Positions 11,095-23,200 of a stretch of DNA of 64,000 bases are shown here, in pieces. Source of the stretch: Beroe ovata (taxonomy: Eukaryota; Ctenophora; Nuda; Beroida; Beroidae); NCBI GenBank assembly GCA_946803715.1, contig CAMPET010000038.1, forward strand, positions 86,720 through 150,719, read 5' to 3'. Both the position numbers and the translations under genes were made by a program. Below the pieces are notes generated by a model that had not been told where the DNA came from, ran no database searches, and saw only the letters and a list, made by a program, of their open reading frames with translations. Position 1 is the first letter of the stretch. Each line of letters begins with the position of its first letter.

Positions 11095-13569
11095 ATGGGA
11101 ACACTACCTGAAGCAATTAAGGATGGAGATGTTACCCGTGTTGAAATCCACTTGAAGAATGGAGCTGACAGCAATAAAACTTCTAGGATTGGTCTTTCTG
11201 GGCTCCACCTTGCTGCAATATATGATCAAGCACAAATAATACAGCTTCTTATACAGTATGGAGGGGATTACAATCAGAGAACTAGTTGGGGATCTTCCCC
11301 ACTTCATTTTGCTGCCTTTCATGGCCATTTGGATGTTGTCAACTTATTATTAAATTGTAAAGCAGTTGTAGATCTCACTGATGATAATCTCGATACTCCA
11401 TTGCACTTAGCTTTCAGTCAAGGTCATACAGATGTGATCAGAAAGTTATTATACCAAGGTGCTGACTTTCATCTCAAAAATAAGACTGGTAATACTGCGC
11501 CTGATGAAGGATCCAATTATGAAATACCCTCTGACATTGCTGACATCTTGACATCATCAGTTGGACAAGAAAAAATATTTGCCATGAGTTCTGAGTCTGA
11601 AAACTTTTCTCAAGTTAATGAAGGCTCTAAAGCTCTACTCAATGTGAATGAATTTATTCCCGACTTTGAGGTTCCCACCAATGAAAGTTACTCAAGTATA
11701 ATCAATGAATTTTCGTTGCCTGCCAAAAAGTCAAGCATTGCTATGCTCAATGATGAACTCAACTGTGGAGAAATGCTTGCAAGTTATAGTGGAACCAAAT
11801 CAATTGAGAAGGCACAAATGTTTTCATTCATCAAGGGGAGTCCTTCACTATCAAGTTCCTCATTGAAAAACTTTACACTTGATGGAATCAATAAAGATTT
11901 ATCTGGCGCTGGTCACTCATTTATGAATTCAAATTGTTCAATTGTGAATATGTTGAAGCTTGACCATGAAAAAATAACAGGGAGTAGTATTGATAGTTCT
12001 GTTTATCCTGAAACATATCAACTGTACAAGCAATTGAATCCTGATGGCAATATAGGATTTACCCCTAACCTCAGTGTTTCTGACTCTTTGTGTGAATATG
12101 GATCCAATAGCTCACCTGGAACCAATAGACTTGAATCCAACCACAGCAGTGTGTTGTCTAGCTATAACGGATGTATTGGTTTGAACAAATTGGGTCAGGG
12201 AATCTCAAAAATGATTACTTCATCAACTGGGAAGCTAGATGCTGTAATAGCTAACTTGGCCCCGATTTTAGATGTTGTACCTTCGTCAACTATGACATTG
12301 GTGCTTTCAAATATAGCTAGAAATATCGAATTGCCATGGCCTGCAGAACTGGATGATAATGCTGTGGAATATAAGAAAAACTGGGTTTTTGGTGAGGATT
12401 ATGTACTTGTTTCCAACACACCAATTAATGTGAGAAATGTGCAAGATCGTGAGGGTAGTTGTTCACTGATATTTAAAGTTCTTCACCAAAATTATGGACC
12501 CATGGTATTGAAAATGATGGTGAATCTTCTCAATGAGTCTGATCACGATACTGGACAGAGTGAGACGATTTTCCTGAAAAAACAGTTCAGTGCAGAACAT
12601 TCAATTCCTGTGTCATTGAATCGTCATCCAAATATTGTGCACATGCTGCATTCTTACAATGGCTCAACAACCCCATTTAAACGATTCCTCCCCCTGTTGG
12701 TACCGAGTGGACTAGATGTGGATGTTGATATGGCAAGCAGAACGTCTTTCTTCGCCATGCCCGAGTATCCATTTAGCCTGAAGAACTATGTCAATAAGTT
12801 TGTTGAACAGAAAGTCAAATTAGGTCTTACGAATAAATCAAGAATGGATTCTGAATTAAGGCTTATAGCTCTTCTTTTGCTGCAATGCCTATTTGCACTG
12901 CATCACCTTAAAAGCCACAATGTTGTCCATAGAGATATCAAACTTGATAACATAATGTTGCGTCATTCTGGACAAGTTATTCTTATTGATTTTGGGATGG
13001 CTGTTAGCTTATACAACCAGGATGGCAGCCCTATAATTGCTACAAGCAAGGATGATATTGTTGCTGGAAATCCTTCTGCATGGTCTCCTGAAATAAGTCA
13101 GCACCACAATTCATTTTCTGGCCCTGTTTCATTCTCTGAAGTTTACAGGAAAAGTGATATTTTTACCCTCGGAAGAACTTTTTCATCCGTTTTAGAAGTT
13201 TTTGGCTTTGTTAAGAGGTCGTTCGCTGGGAAAATGGAAATTCCTGATGATTTTGCTTATGAACCAAACCTTCGACATTGCAACGAGCTACTTGACAGAA
13301 TGACTTTTGACTCGCCAGATGAAAGGATATCCGTTGAAGATGCTATTGTTACACTGGGGAAGATACTGTTTTTCAGTGACTGTGAAAACCACAAAGACAT
13401 CTTGGTCAACTACATGAAGATATCGTTGCAAGAGGTTCAAAGCTTTGCATCAATAACGGACATTGAACATTTGACAGGAGTTGCAACACTATCTGTTGCT
13501 GTCAGTAAGCAGTTTATATCCACCGTGAATGTGAGCAAGCTTATTTCGTCCTGTGTTTTTCCCTCATGA
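11095..13569 (+). CDS. Ankyrin-repeat protein kinase with a PINK1-like catalytic domain (824 aa)
   Basis: An uninterrupted 2.5-kb frame among intron-rich genes. Residues about 4-155 form four to five ankyrin repeats (GLSGLHLAAIYDQAQIIQLL, GSSPLHFAAFHGHLDVVNLL, DTPLHLAFSQGHTDVIRKLL). Residues about 156-420 are a Ser/Asn-rich linker. Residues about 425-740 are a protein kinase domain: MVLKMM with the candidate ATP lysine K473, HPNIV, HRDIKLDN (catalytic D614) and DFG (D632), then SPE and DIFTLGR. The phrases LKMM, RHPNIVHML, LVPSGL, SRTSFFAMPEYPFSLKNYV and LLLQCLFALHHL follow the unusual PINK1 inserts. The glycine loop is weak. PINK1 normally has a mitochondrial presequence and membrane anchor here, not ankyrins. 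Start: TAG precedes the ATG by one codon, and ATTTAG|GGG just upstream could be an acceptor of a 5' UTR intron. Kinase identity is firm; the PINK1 affinity is inferred from motifs; substrate unknown. Confidence 0.88.
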   Translation: MGTLPEAIKDGDVTRVEIHLKNGADSNKTSRIGLSGLHLAAIYDQAQIIQLLIQYGGDYNQRTSWGSSPLHFAAFHGHLDVVNLLLNCKAVVDLTDDNLDTPLHLAFSQGHTDVIRKLLYQGADFHLKNKTGNTAPDEGSNYEIPSDIADILTSSVGQEKIFAMSSESENFSQVNEGSKALLNVNEFIPDFEVPTNESYSSIINEFSLPAKKSSIAMLNDELNCGEMLASYSGTKSIEKAQMFSFIKGSPSLSSSSLKNFTLDGINKDLSGAGHSFMNSNCSIVNMLKLDHEKITGSSIDSSVYPETYQLYKQLNPDGNIGFTPNLSVSDSLCEYGSNSSPGTNRLESNHSSVLSSYNGCIGLNKLGQGISKMITSSTGKLDAVIANLAPILDVVPSSTMTLVLSNIARNIELPWPAELDDNAVEYKKNWVFGEDYVLVSNTPINVRNVQDREGSCSLIFKVLHQNYGPMVLKMMVNLLNESDHDTGQSETIFLKKQFSAEHSIPVSLNRHPNIVHMLHSYNGSTTPFKRFLPLLVPSGLDVDVDMASRTSFFAMPEYPFSLKNYVNKFVEQKVKLGLTNKSRMDSELRLIALLLLQCLFALHHLKSHNVVHRDIKLDNIMLRHSGQVILIDFGMAVSLYNQDGSPIIATSKDDIVAGNPSAWSPEISQHHNSFSGPVSFSEVYRKSDIFTLGRTFSSVLEVFGFVKRSFAGKMEIPDDFAYEPNLRHCNELLDRMTFDSPDERISVEDAIVTLGKILFFSDCENHKDILVNYMKISLQEVQSFASITDIEHLTGVATLSVAVSKQFISTVNVSKLISSCVFPS

Positions 13570-13830
13570 TTGTCTGTATAATGTTTTTGCTGTGCTGTAA
13601 TATACGAGTTCTTTTAGCTGATGTGATGTGTAAATAAGAAATTTAAGATTTATCATTCATCCTATTTTCTTGCAGTTTGTATGTAACAATACTTCATCAA
13701 GTTCAAAGTTGTTTTAGTGTTGTTCCAGTGTCAGTAACGTAGTGGTTATGATATCGCACTTTACACTACCAAGAGCTCTTCTTTCGATATCCCAATAATG
13801 TACACATAAAGCAGTTTGGTATTCTTTAGA

Positions 13831-16800
13831 ATGGGGGATACTGAAGGTTTAGATTTCAAAGATGTTGCAGCTATCGTTAAAGGCGCTCTGGTAAGCACAA
13901 CATTAACTTTTTTAACGAAATAGCTGAAGAGATTTTTAGTTTTTGCTGAGATGAGTTTCTTTGGATCATTCTAATTCCTAAGTCACGGTGCATCCTTACA
14001 GAATTTTGGAAGACTCCGATTTCACCCCAAAGCTCTCATGTTCAAGTCTCAGAAGAGTGGTAAAATAGATCAGTACAGTTCCACTGAAATCTGTGAAATC
14101 CAATGGATGAGGTATTACATTTGTTATCCATGAGGTGATCAGTCAGTGTTATTATAGACTGTTATAGTAACACTCATGGGGTCCCCTATCTCAGAGCATC
14201 CCGAGGTTTTCAACTCCTGGTACTGACAAACAGCAACAGTGTCTCCAAATTCGTGGGATTGGAGGATAAGGTGTGTGAATATCCACCGAAAACTGAAGAG
14301 TATTAAATTGTTTTAGATTGTGAAAGAAGAGGGTAACTCAGTCTCCATTTTGCTATAATATGCCAAATGTTTAGAATAAAGATGTCATCAAGAAGTTCAT
14401 AAAGGAGCACTACGATGCAGTGTTTGTTGAAAAGGAACCTTTCATCAAGGGTTGGAACTGGGGATCTGTCGATTTTAACGGTGAGCCTGCTTATTCCAGG
14501 AATTCCAACTAAATTGTTCAATTACTATGTTACCTACCTCTGCCAAATTTGACACAAGGGTTTGGGTTGCCTAATGGTTTTTCCCACAGGTCCTTTGATG
14601 ATTTTTCACAACGATCAGAAACCAATTTTCGAGGTTCCTCTCTCCGACGTTTCTACTGCTACCGTAAATAAAAACGAGGTAAGTATGAAAACGTAGACTA
14701 GAGTGAGAATGAACTGAGTTTTTAAGTTAACCATCATTGAGTTTTTAACATGAGCATGTGATTCCATGATCTTATCTCCCCGTTGCTAGGTTACCGTAGA
14801 ATTCCACCAAGACGATGACAATGACATGAGTTTGGTGGAAATGCGCTTCTATGTCCCTAACCCCGGTAACGAAGAGGAGGTTCCTGCAGAGCGTGTCCAC
14901 AAGAATGTCATGAAGTACGCTGACGTCATCAAGGCAACCGGAGACGTAATCGTCAAGTTCGAGCAAGTGAATCTCCAAACGCCCAGGTAGCCTACATTTA
15001 GTTTTGTTGAAGGGGGCTCTGGAAAACCACTCCTCGTTTTTTGCTAATGATATTCTCCTCAGGGGTCGATACGACGTCGACATGTACCCCAGTTTCCTGA
15101 GACTTCACGGAAAATCATACGATTATAAAATTCCATACTCTACCATGATTCGCCTCTTCCTCCTACCACACAATGACCAGAGATCAGTATACTTCGTTGT
15201 GAGTTGTCTTCCCAGAGTGCAGAAATCAGCATCCTCTATTTTGTTGTGAACAGCATTCTCTATTTTGTTGTGAACAGCATTCTCTATTTTGTTGTGAACA
15301 GCATTCTCTATGTTGTTGTGAACAGCATTCTCTATTTTGTTGTGAACAACCATGAACCGTTATTACGTGTCTCTAATAGTGACATGAGATTGTGATTCCT
15401 CTAGTTGTCTCCATCACCTAGATCACAACTGATCCGCCCATAAGACAAGGCCAGACCCGATACCCCCACATTGTGATACAGTTCATTAAGGACGACTGGA
15501 GTGATCTAACTCTTGAGATAGATGAGTGAGTAGATTGGGATTGTCAACAGCTCTTCAGTGAAGAGTCTTCTTCATAACCACTACTGTGATACCACTACTA
15601 TAATAGTATGATATTGACAGCATCATTGACACCATTGTATGTTGACACCACCTGTATAGGGAGACGCTAGCTACGAAGTACGAGGGTAAGTTGCAGAGGG
15701 AAATGGCTGGACCCACCTACGAGACATTCAGCAAAGTGATGAAGTATGTTGTGGGTCAGAAGATATTTGTTCCCGGCAATTTCCAGAGGTGACTTAGGGA
15801 CTCATTCTATGATTCGGCGTCAAACCCTGCTCGATTTAGAAAAGAATTTCCATTTCGAAAACTCGTCTTAAACTTCCTATTTCAGCTCCTCAGGGAGCCA
15901 GGCAGTTGCTTGCTCGCACAAAGCTAACTCAGGTTTCCTCTACCCACTTGAAAAAGGTTTTATGTACGTGGTGAAACCTCCCGTTCACATCCGGTTTGAC
16001 GAGGTGGCCTCGGTCAACTTCTCCCGTGTGGCATCCGGTGTCGGGCAGAGCCGGAGCTTCGACTTGGAGATAGAGACAAAGTCTGGAGCTAGCTACATCT
16101 TCGTCAGTATCGAGAGGTAGGGGCTGGGGAGAGGTGGCGAGTGGTAATTAGGTAAAGGTTGGGACTAGGGTGAGGTGGGGACAGGAGAAAGAGGTAGGGA
16201 GTTGGGAGTGGTGGGTGACGTGACAGGAGAAGCAGGGAGTTGGGTAGTAGGGAGTGACTGAACGTGTAGAGGTGAAATAATCATGGCGGAAATGGGTATG
16301 TACCATCATTCATCGATACGACGTTTTATTAAATTTCATGTTAAACTGGGGTCATAATATTGTAGCCATGCTTTGGAACTGTTACACAGTGTTTTGTTCC
16401 AGGAAGGAATACTCGAAACTATTCGACTTTGTGAAGAGCAGGAAGCTACGAATCCAGAACACGAAGGGGGGTGACGATGCGTTCAAGGACGACTTTGGCG
16501 GGGACGACAGTGGTTCCGACAATGAGATGCCAGATCACTATCTCGAGAAGATGAAGAAGGAGGGTAAGTGAGGGCAAAGTATGTTGTACTAAACTATGGT
16601 GACTCAGTTTCATCTGATAATCTTGTGGACTAGACAGAAGAAATATATAGGATTCCATGATATCATTTCTTTGAGTATTGAATATCACTCTATTTACTTG
16701 ACTGTAACCTGTAGGTAGAGAGATAAGTTAACAAAATCCTAAGAACTTGCCCCCTTGCTGACTCCCGCTCCTCTGTCAGGCGAGGAGAAGAGCAGCGCTG

Positions 16801-18154
16801 ACAGTGAGTCAGAGGACGAGGACTTCATAGCTGGTGAGACACCGGATACCTCACCGTCCAGTTCCAGTCAGAGTGAAGAGGATGATGGACATGGGGGTAA
16901 GAAGAAGAAGAAGAAAGTGGCAAAGGAAACCGAGATTAATGGAGGAAGCAGGGTGAGTTAAGGGAATAAGCAGAATTGTAGAGTTGCTAAAGAGTGATAA
17001 AAGAGTGATCATAGAGGGCGATGTTAAATTGGGAAGAAACACTGAGACTGACTCGTTACAGTCGCCGAAGAGGAAGGAGAGGAAGGAGAAGCAATCTAAA
17101 TCCCAAAAAAAGAAAGATAAGGATCCTAACAAACCTAAAAAGCCCCCAACGGCCTACTTTTTGTGGCTTGGTAAGAACAGAAACCAAATCAAAGAGGATA
17201 ACCCTGGAATCAAGATAACAGAGATTGCTAAGAAGGCGGGTGAACTATGGAGGGCTCTCGATACATCAGAAAAGCAGGTACAGCTTGTTTATATCAGATT
17301 TTGGGGAATGAAGATGTAAAAGAAGCTTTTATGGCGAATCTTTAACATAGCTTTATCACAGAAATTTGAAAGTGAAGCTAAGAAATTGAAAGAGCAATAT
17401 GATGAGGCAATAATTGAGTACAACAGGAGTGCTGCTCTAACCCCTCGGGCTCCTAGTACTCCTGATAAATCAAGTAAAAAGAAGAAACCTATACCGACTA
17501 CGAACACCAAGTGAGTTGCCATTTTGTGTCGCTCCTCAAATACTCAAAGTTTTCGTAGGGCGCTGGGTCATTTTAACGAACTAGCCGCGCTTTCAGATGG
17601 ATTAATTGTAAGCGCGCGTTGTGTGCCAAATTGTGATAGAAAGTGGCACATTTTCCCACAGCTACAAGAGCAAAGAAACCATTGATACCGACGATGACAT
17701 GTCAACGGATTCAGAATCGGCTGAAAAGCCACTCAAGCCGAGGTACGTTTAGCACCGTAATCTGTACTCAATTGTCACTAATTTTCGAGACGGATTAAAT
17801 TTTTGGGGACTTGTGATCCTGATCAATAATTCTTTGCCCAGGTCTGCTCCTAAGAAAGCTGCAAAGCCCAAAGAAACCGCATCAGACGAGGAAAGCAAGA
17901 AACGGAAGAGAGGGGAACCTAGTAGTTCGAAGAAGGAGGGGGATGATTCGGATGAGTCAGACGACAGTGATGTAAAGATACCGGACAGTGAATCGAGCAG
18001 TGCAGAGAAATCGCCACCACCTAAACGTTCCATGCGGTCCCGGGGTAAAGCAGAACAGAGCACTGACCTCCCTGACGATACATTTGGTGACGAGGAGTTC
18101 ACTGACGGCGAGAAACCGCCCAGTTCTGAGAGCTCGGATGAAGCGTCGGACTGA
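13831..18154 (+). CDS. SSRP1: SSRP1, FACT histone-chaperone subunit (776 aa)
   Basis: SSRP1 pairs with SPT16 as FACT, which loosens and rebuilds nucleosomes for polymerases in the nucleus. Sixteen phase-consistent exons: 13831-13890, 14002-14111, 14195-14270, 14375-14480, 14590-14678, 14790-14986, 15063-15198, 15422-15525, 15660-15788, 15886-16116, 16403-16563, 16780-16952, 17062-17277, 17362-17510, 17662-17742, 17842-18154. Family strings in order: FIKGWNWGSVDF, EVTVEFHQDDD, TPRGRYDVDMYPSFLRLHGK, YKIPYSTMIRLFLLPHNDQR, FVPGNFQ, SGFLYPLEKGFMYVVKPPVH, HIRFDEV and SIERKEYSKLFDFVKSRKL. An acidic Ser/Glu/Asp stretch precedes a basic segment and an HMG box at about 545-617 (DPNKPKKPPTAYFLWLGKNR). 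The tail is Ser/acidic with KR patches. It is somewhat longer than the ~709-aa vertebrate protein, mainly in the tail. ATG lies 262 bp after the kinase stop. Confidence 0.97.
15227..15350 (+). repeat. 24-bp minisatellite in SSRP1 intron 7
   Basis: Five near-identical copies of AGCATTCTCTATTTTGTTGTGAAC-type units fill most of the intron. The unit resembles the exon-7 donor context (TTCGTTGTGAG), so it may have grown from the splice-site region. Confidence 0.9.
16117..16290 (+). other. G-rich intron segment in SSRP1
   Basis: The first half of SSRP1 intron 10 carries many GGG and GGGG runs on the transcribed-sense strand (for example AGGGTGAGGTGGGGACAGG), with quadruplex potential. Confidence 0.5.
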
Positions 18155-20297
18155 GTGGGATCCATGGACTATGAAGGACTGCTTTTTTAATTTAGTTATA
18201 TCCACCGCGTGCGGCCAAAGTTCGGACGACGTTCTTTCTTTACATTGAATTAACATGATTTTACTATTTATTTTTCTGAATTTTGATTCAAAGTATAACA
18301 GTTGTCGTACGCACATTTTTAATGTTCTCCCCCTTAAATCTCGGACTATTTCTTTGACACCTAACGGAAAACATGCTCAAGGGATTACAATGATAAACTG
18401 CACATATATCGCTAGAATAATATCCTAGGATACATGCTTTTGCGATTTACACGTTATGTCTGAGCTGATTTGAACACAGCTGTATGGGTTCCTGCGTCAA
18501 AGACGACAGCGAATGATCCCCATGGTAACGAATTGAGGTCACGGAAAAAAGGAACGCGACTTTGATATCCTTGTCGTAATACTGAGACGCAAGACCATTA
18601 CATGAGATGCAGTTTGGGACAAATAAATAGACAATTTCTCAATGTTTTCATTTATTTGATACGCGTCAAATAAGAATTCTCGCGTGTCACATGAGCTGAA
18701 AACAGTAAATTTGGCTGCAGTATATATTGCACAATTCCTACCCACATGCGATAAAGAATTTATATCCGTAGCTACATGCAAGCATAAGTTTCCAATTAGT
18801 AGTTAAGTGTTGACATAGACCCTAGAGACTTTCAGAGTTTATGTAAAACTGAGTTCCAAATGAAATAAAACAGTGTTGTATGTTTCCCTCGCATTCAGAG
18901 ATATCTCCAGGTTAATGAAACGTGCATGTAGCGGCCGCTTGTCTATCCTAATACACAGCTAGTAAACTGTGTGGCAGAGCTGTAAATCAGGGTTTATCAC
19001 GTTATAAGACCATGCGGGGTGTCAATTGTCGGTGACAAGCTACCGCTTGCACACAATTAACATGATTTGCGCCCTATACACATATCATAACCGGCAAGTA
19101 GCACACACACACATACACACACACTATTTGCTACGGTAGCAGAGAGATCATCATCACACTTTGTCAACATCTAATTATTTTTGAATGAGAACACCTGGTA
19201 GTATACACGATCCGTATAAGATGGTTTGACCGGACGGCTACGAGTTTAGATCAAACTGTGGGTCACGTGACAGTCCATAATCACGTGACCTGGCCTCGTG
19301 GTTGCACAAGGAGTCACGTGGGAGCATGGAAGTCACGTGACTTGCCGAGGAAAGCTGCTTAAGTCAGACTGAGAGACGCCAAGGCATGCCATGAAGGAGC
19401 GGTGAACATTAACCTCGTGTAGGAAAACGCCGCTTATTCGCTCGATTTTTGGTGGAAAATCATAAAAAATGTGAGCCTGTCAGTTCCTAGACGGACTTTA
19501 CACGGGATCCCAGTGTATTTGAGGAACAATCAAGATATGTAGCCGAAAGGTCAACTTATCAACATGTCGAGAACTGTCGATTATAATGGCCAGAATTAAA
19601 ATACTGGAATTGTAGAAACAACCCTTCGTTAAGGTTAAAAGTATTTACAAAAAGATAAATCGTTAAAAATTATTTCAATACACTGAAGTTTGTATTAAAA
19701 TACTTAAATAATAAAATAAATTTTAATATTCAATGTACAAAGTGATTTAAATAGAAAGAAGGCTCATGCATCAGGCTTATTATCCATTTGAATATATTAC
19801 GAAATACAACGATTGTTGGTAAACAGGAAAATGGATTTCATTGAATAAATATCTATCCGTTTTACTTTTAGTAGAGCATCATACTATTTGAACATACTTC
19901 AGACTGGCTATAGCTGAACCAAATTTTAAGGAAATAATTTATGTCAAGAGGATTAATAACATGAAATAAAGTCTTGATAACTTAATCATATATAAATAAA
20001 TCTTAACCGGCGAATTAAGCATCCAATTTGACGTTCAACCAATCCACATTCCACAATATGGGCTCATTTCGCATCCGTCAGTCCATATTACCGGTGCCAT
20101 ACTGTCACTATGTATTCACAGACACACGCGCGCATTCACCTCAATCTGTCCAAATATCTGATAGGTGATGTCACCATCTACAACCCTTGTGCATGTTTCA
20201 CTTACATAACACCTGACTGATGTCCGCAAAAGTGGATTGATAATCCTTATCCAGTAACGCGCATGGCGCGCGTGCATTGCACGTGGGCGCGGGCGGC
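18155..20297. other. Convergent intergenic region between SSRP1 and the T-box gene
   Basis: No exon supported. It holds a short CA-rich tract near 19104-19125 and the CACGTG cluster listed separately. The A/T-rich part 19600-20000 probably includes the T-box 3' UTR on the minus strand. Confidence 0.5.
19262..19341. promoter_or_regulatory. Cluster of four TCACGTG palindromes
   Basis: GTCACGTGAC at 19262-19271, TCACGTGACC at 19281-19290, GTCACGTGGG at 19312-19321 and GTCACGTGAC at 19332-19341. This is the core bound by USF/MITF-TFE class bHLH-zip factors. It lies between two convergent genes, so it would be a distal element or a repeat-derived cluster rather than a core promoter. Confidence 0.6.
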
Positions 20298-23200
20298 TCA
20301 TTGTCCTCCATTCCCAGGATACTGGAACATCAACGAATACTCTGGTCTGGGGCTCTCTGAGCTGACTGCACTTGATGTCTGTGCGTTGGAGGGTTCGGTT
20401 AGGGGGGTCTGCACAAAGTAGGGCGATGATGGTGCCTGAAAATGGTGCGATTGTTACACAATTCTATCCGGGTAAATCTCTTCGGTCGGCATGATGTGCT
20501 GACACTAAAAAAACTTTACATATCAAGCCATGTACACGCCCTAAATTCAAAAATTGTACTAAAATTTCTAAATCTGCGGATGACTTAACTCTGTTCAAAT
20601 TCTTTTTGAGGAGTTGAGACGCTGTTAAAGCAGCTTCTAACAGTTGAATATTTTATTTAACCAATAGACAGAGGCCTGGCCAAATTGCATGCAATAAACA
20701 ATATTATTCATTTAGGGCGTGCTCCAAATTAATTGCTGAAACTTGAAAATTATCGGCTTCCATTTACGCGGCTGTATGAAGTTGCATTTTCTGTCTCATG
20801 TTCGCGGCCGGAAGCAGCACAACTCACAAATACTTGCATGCACTCTCTCTCCCCTCGTGATAGATAGCACAAACGGTGACCATGGAGTCGGCGGTATGCC
20901 CTGATATTGACTTCTAATTTGGTGACGAAGGCCGCGGGTTTGAGATTTTACTTCTGCGTGCGCCAAATGTTTCCCCTCATTAGCAGAGGTCAACTAGGGC
21001 TGGCGCCGTCAATTCGCAGAGTTAATTGCAACTTATTTGCGCGTAAAATAACGAACAAATAGAGGAATCAAAACGTGGATTGGATTTCATTATTATATTG
21101 GTTTACGAAGCTAAAGACAAGCACTGCTAGAGAACAGGCTGGTGCAAGTTTATCAAGTGGCGAGTGGCGCTATCAACAAAACAGCGTGACGTGCAGTTGT
21201 TCAATGTTCACTAAAAATGTGGTATTGTCCCGCGTGCGGGCATTGAATTACCTGATACACGGCAGGGTAGGTCGGGTCGTATGGGAAGGGAGCCGTGGCG
21301 GGACCCGGAGACGCATCTCCCGCCGTCTCACTGGTAACGATCTGAGGGAAAGTTCCCGCGTGCGGGAACGAGCCCGGGTTGATGGGGGAGTGGAAGTAGC
21401 CCGCACTGTTGATCAGGTCTGTGGGGTATCGGAGCAGACCGCCCGCCGCACTGCTAGCTGAAGAAGGAAGCTCTCGTTACGACCCGGAGAAAAAAACATC
21501 ATAGAAAAACTGCGTGGATTCATCAGAATAACACTTCATCCTTAGAACATGGCTGATGTAGCTATCACCAGCTCTATGAGCTACTAAATAATTGGCTCGG
21601 GGTGGTGCGAATTTCACACTGTAGTGTGATATCCACACCTCAGGCGTGAAATGTTAATGTGAGAATTTTAACAGCCCGTTTCTCAAACAGATTCTATCAC
21701 ATACTCTTGTAGGTGCTACATTTTCACCTAAAGAGAGGTGATAAACCTTCACAATCAACACGTTCACTTTTTGTCCAACATACAAAGGAGAAGAGAAACA
21801 GTGATAAATCCCACTCTCTCGTAGTTGTTGATTGTTATGAAGCTTTATTAAGGTCGATAATACTCCAATAGGAGACGTTATTGTATTTGAAAAACTTAAC
21901 ACCTGGACTTTTTGATGATTAACCTGTATGAACCACGACTCAGCCCAGTAAAAGAACCGTGACAAGGCAATAATGCGTGAGCCGTGACGTTAAGGGCGTG
22001 ACTAAATCCCGTATGACGTTTTATGATTATAAACTCACTTGTGGATGTCAGTGCATGGGAATAGGGATTTGTTGGGACTCTGCTGCATGCTGGATTCTCC
22101 CCATACGACTGAAGGAGCAAGTTCATTTCCTCACGACACAGCACCGGATTAGAGTTCCTGCAGGAATAATGATGTTCACATCACTTCAACACGGTGATCA
22201 TGATAATGATCGAACAGAGCATCTTCCATTGACCATATTTACGTGTGCATTATCTATGAAGTTATTACTGCTCCAGACGAATACAGCTGAATTATGCGAA
22301 TTCGGACTGAATTGTAGAGTTCAGGAAGACTGCAAGGGTCACGTGAGTTGTGAGAAATTAAGGAAGGAATTACAGTACTCCCCCACGATTTGGAACCAGG
22401 CTCTCTCTCTCTTGAATTTATGGAAATTCATCATATATAGCATTTTACACGAATATGAATGTAATTCAGCGGATGTTGTAAAGTGAGTTTCTTATACCCG
22501 CGTATCTTTCCTTTCTACCTTTTGATGCAACCGAAATTGCGATACAAAGCTGGCAATACGCACACTAATTGAAGTTGTTTAGGATCATGGATAAGAGACG
22601 AGTCTCGTGATGTCTACAATACGTCAGACGACAATACGACAATACGACGAGGTAGGCAGGAGCCACTTTCTTGTGGGTGTCCAGGACATTACATCACCAT
22701 CAGCTCATGATTTGACCTACTTATCTACAACGGAGAAAATATGCGGTTATGTCTGGTGTCGTGTAAAATGCAATATATATGGTCGTGTGGGAATTTACCT
22801 GTGCTGCATTCGGGCATCCCTGAATCCTTTGGCGAAGGGGTTACTCTCTATCTTGAGCCTGGTTATCTGTAACAGTTATTCCCATGTTAGTGTGAGAGTG
22901 TGTGTGTGTGTGTGTNNNNNNNNNNNNNNNNNNNNNNNNNNNNNNGTGTGTGTGTGTGTGTGTGTGTTTGGCGCAGCGCGACGCTCCCAGGGAAATCAAA
23001 TTACTAACTCATTCGGATGGGAGACTGCATTATTTTATCGAAACGATCTCGGCAATTAAGAATTTAATGGTTAACAAGGTACTAAATTGACATTTTATCT
23101 CGGCCGGTAATCGAATTAAAGTCCGTCTAACACTGCAAATACCTGCTGATTCTGGTAGGCAGTTACGGCTGTAAACTGTGTCTCCTCAAATACGAATGTT

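Noticed and set aside
21977-22486. Plus-strand frame of 169 codons in a T-box intron
   Set aside because: No recognisable motif, unusual codon composition and no splice support.
22902-23090. Frames running through N and TG repeats
   Set aside because: Produced by the gap and the dinucleotide repeat.
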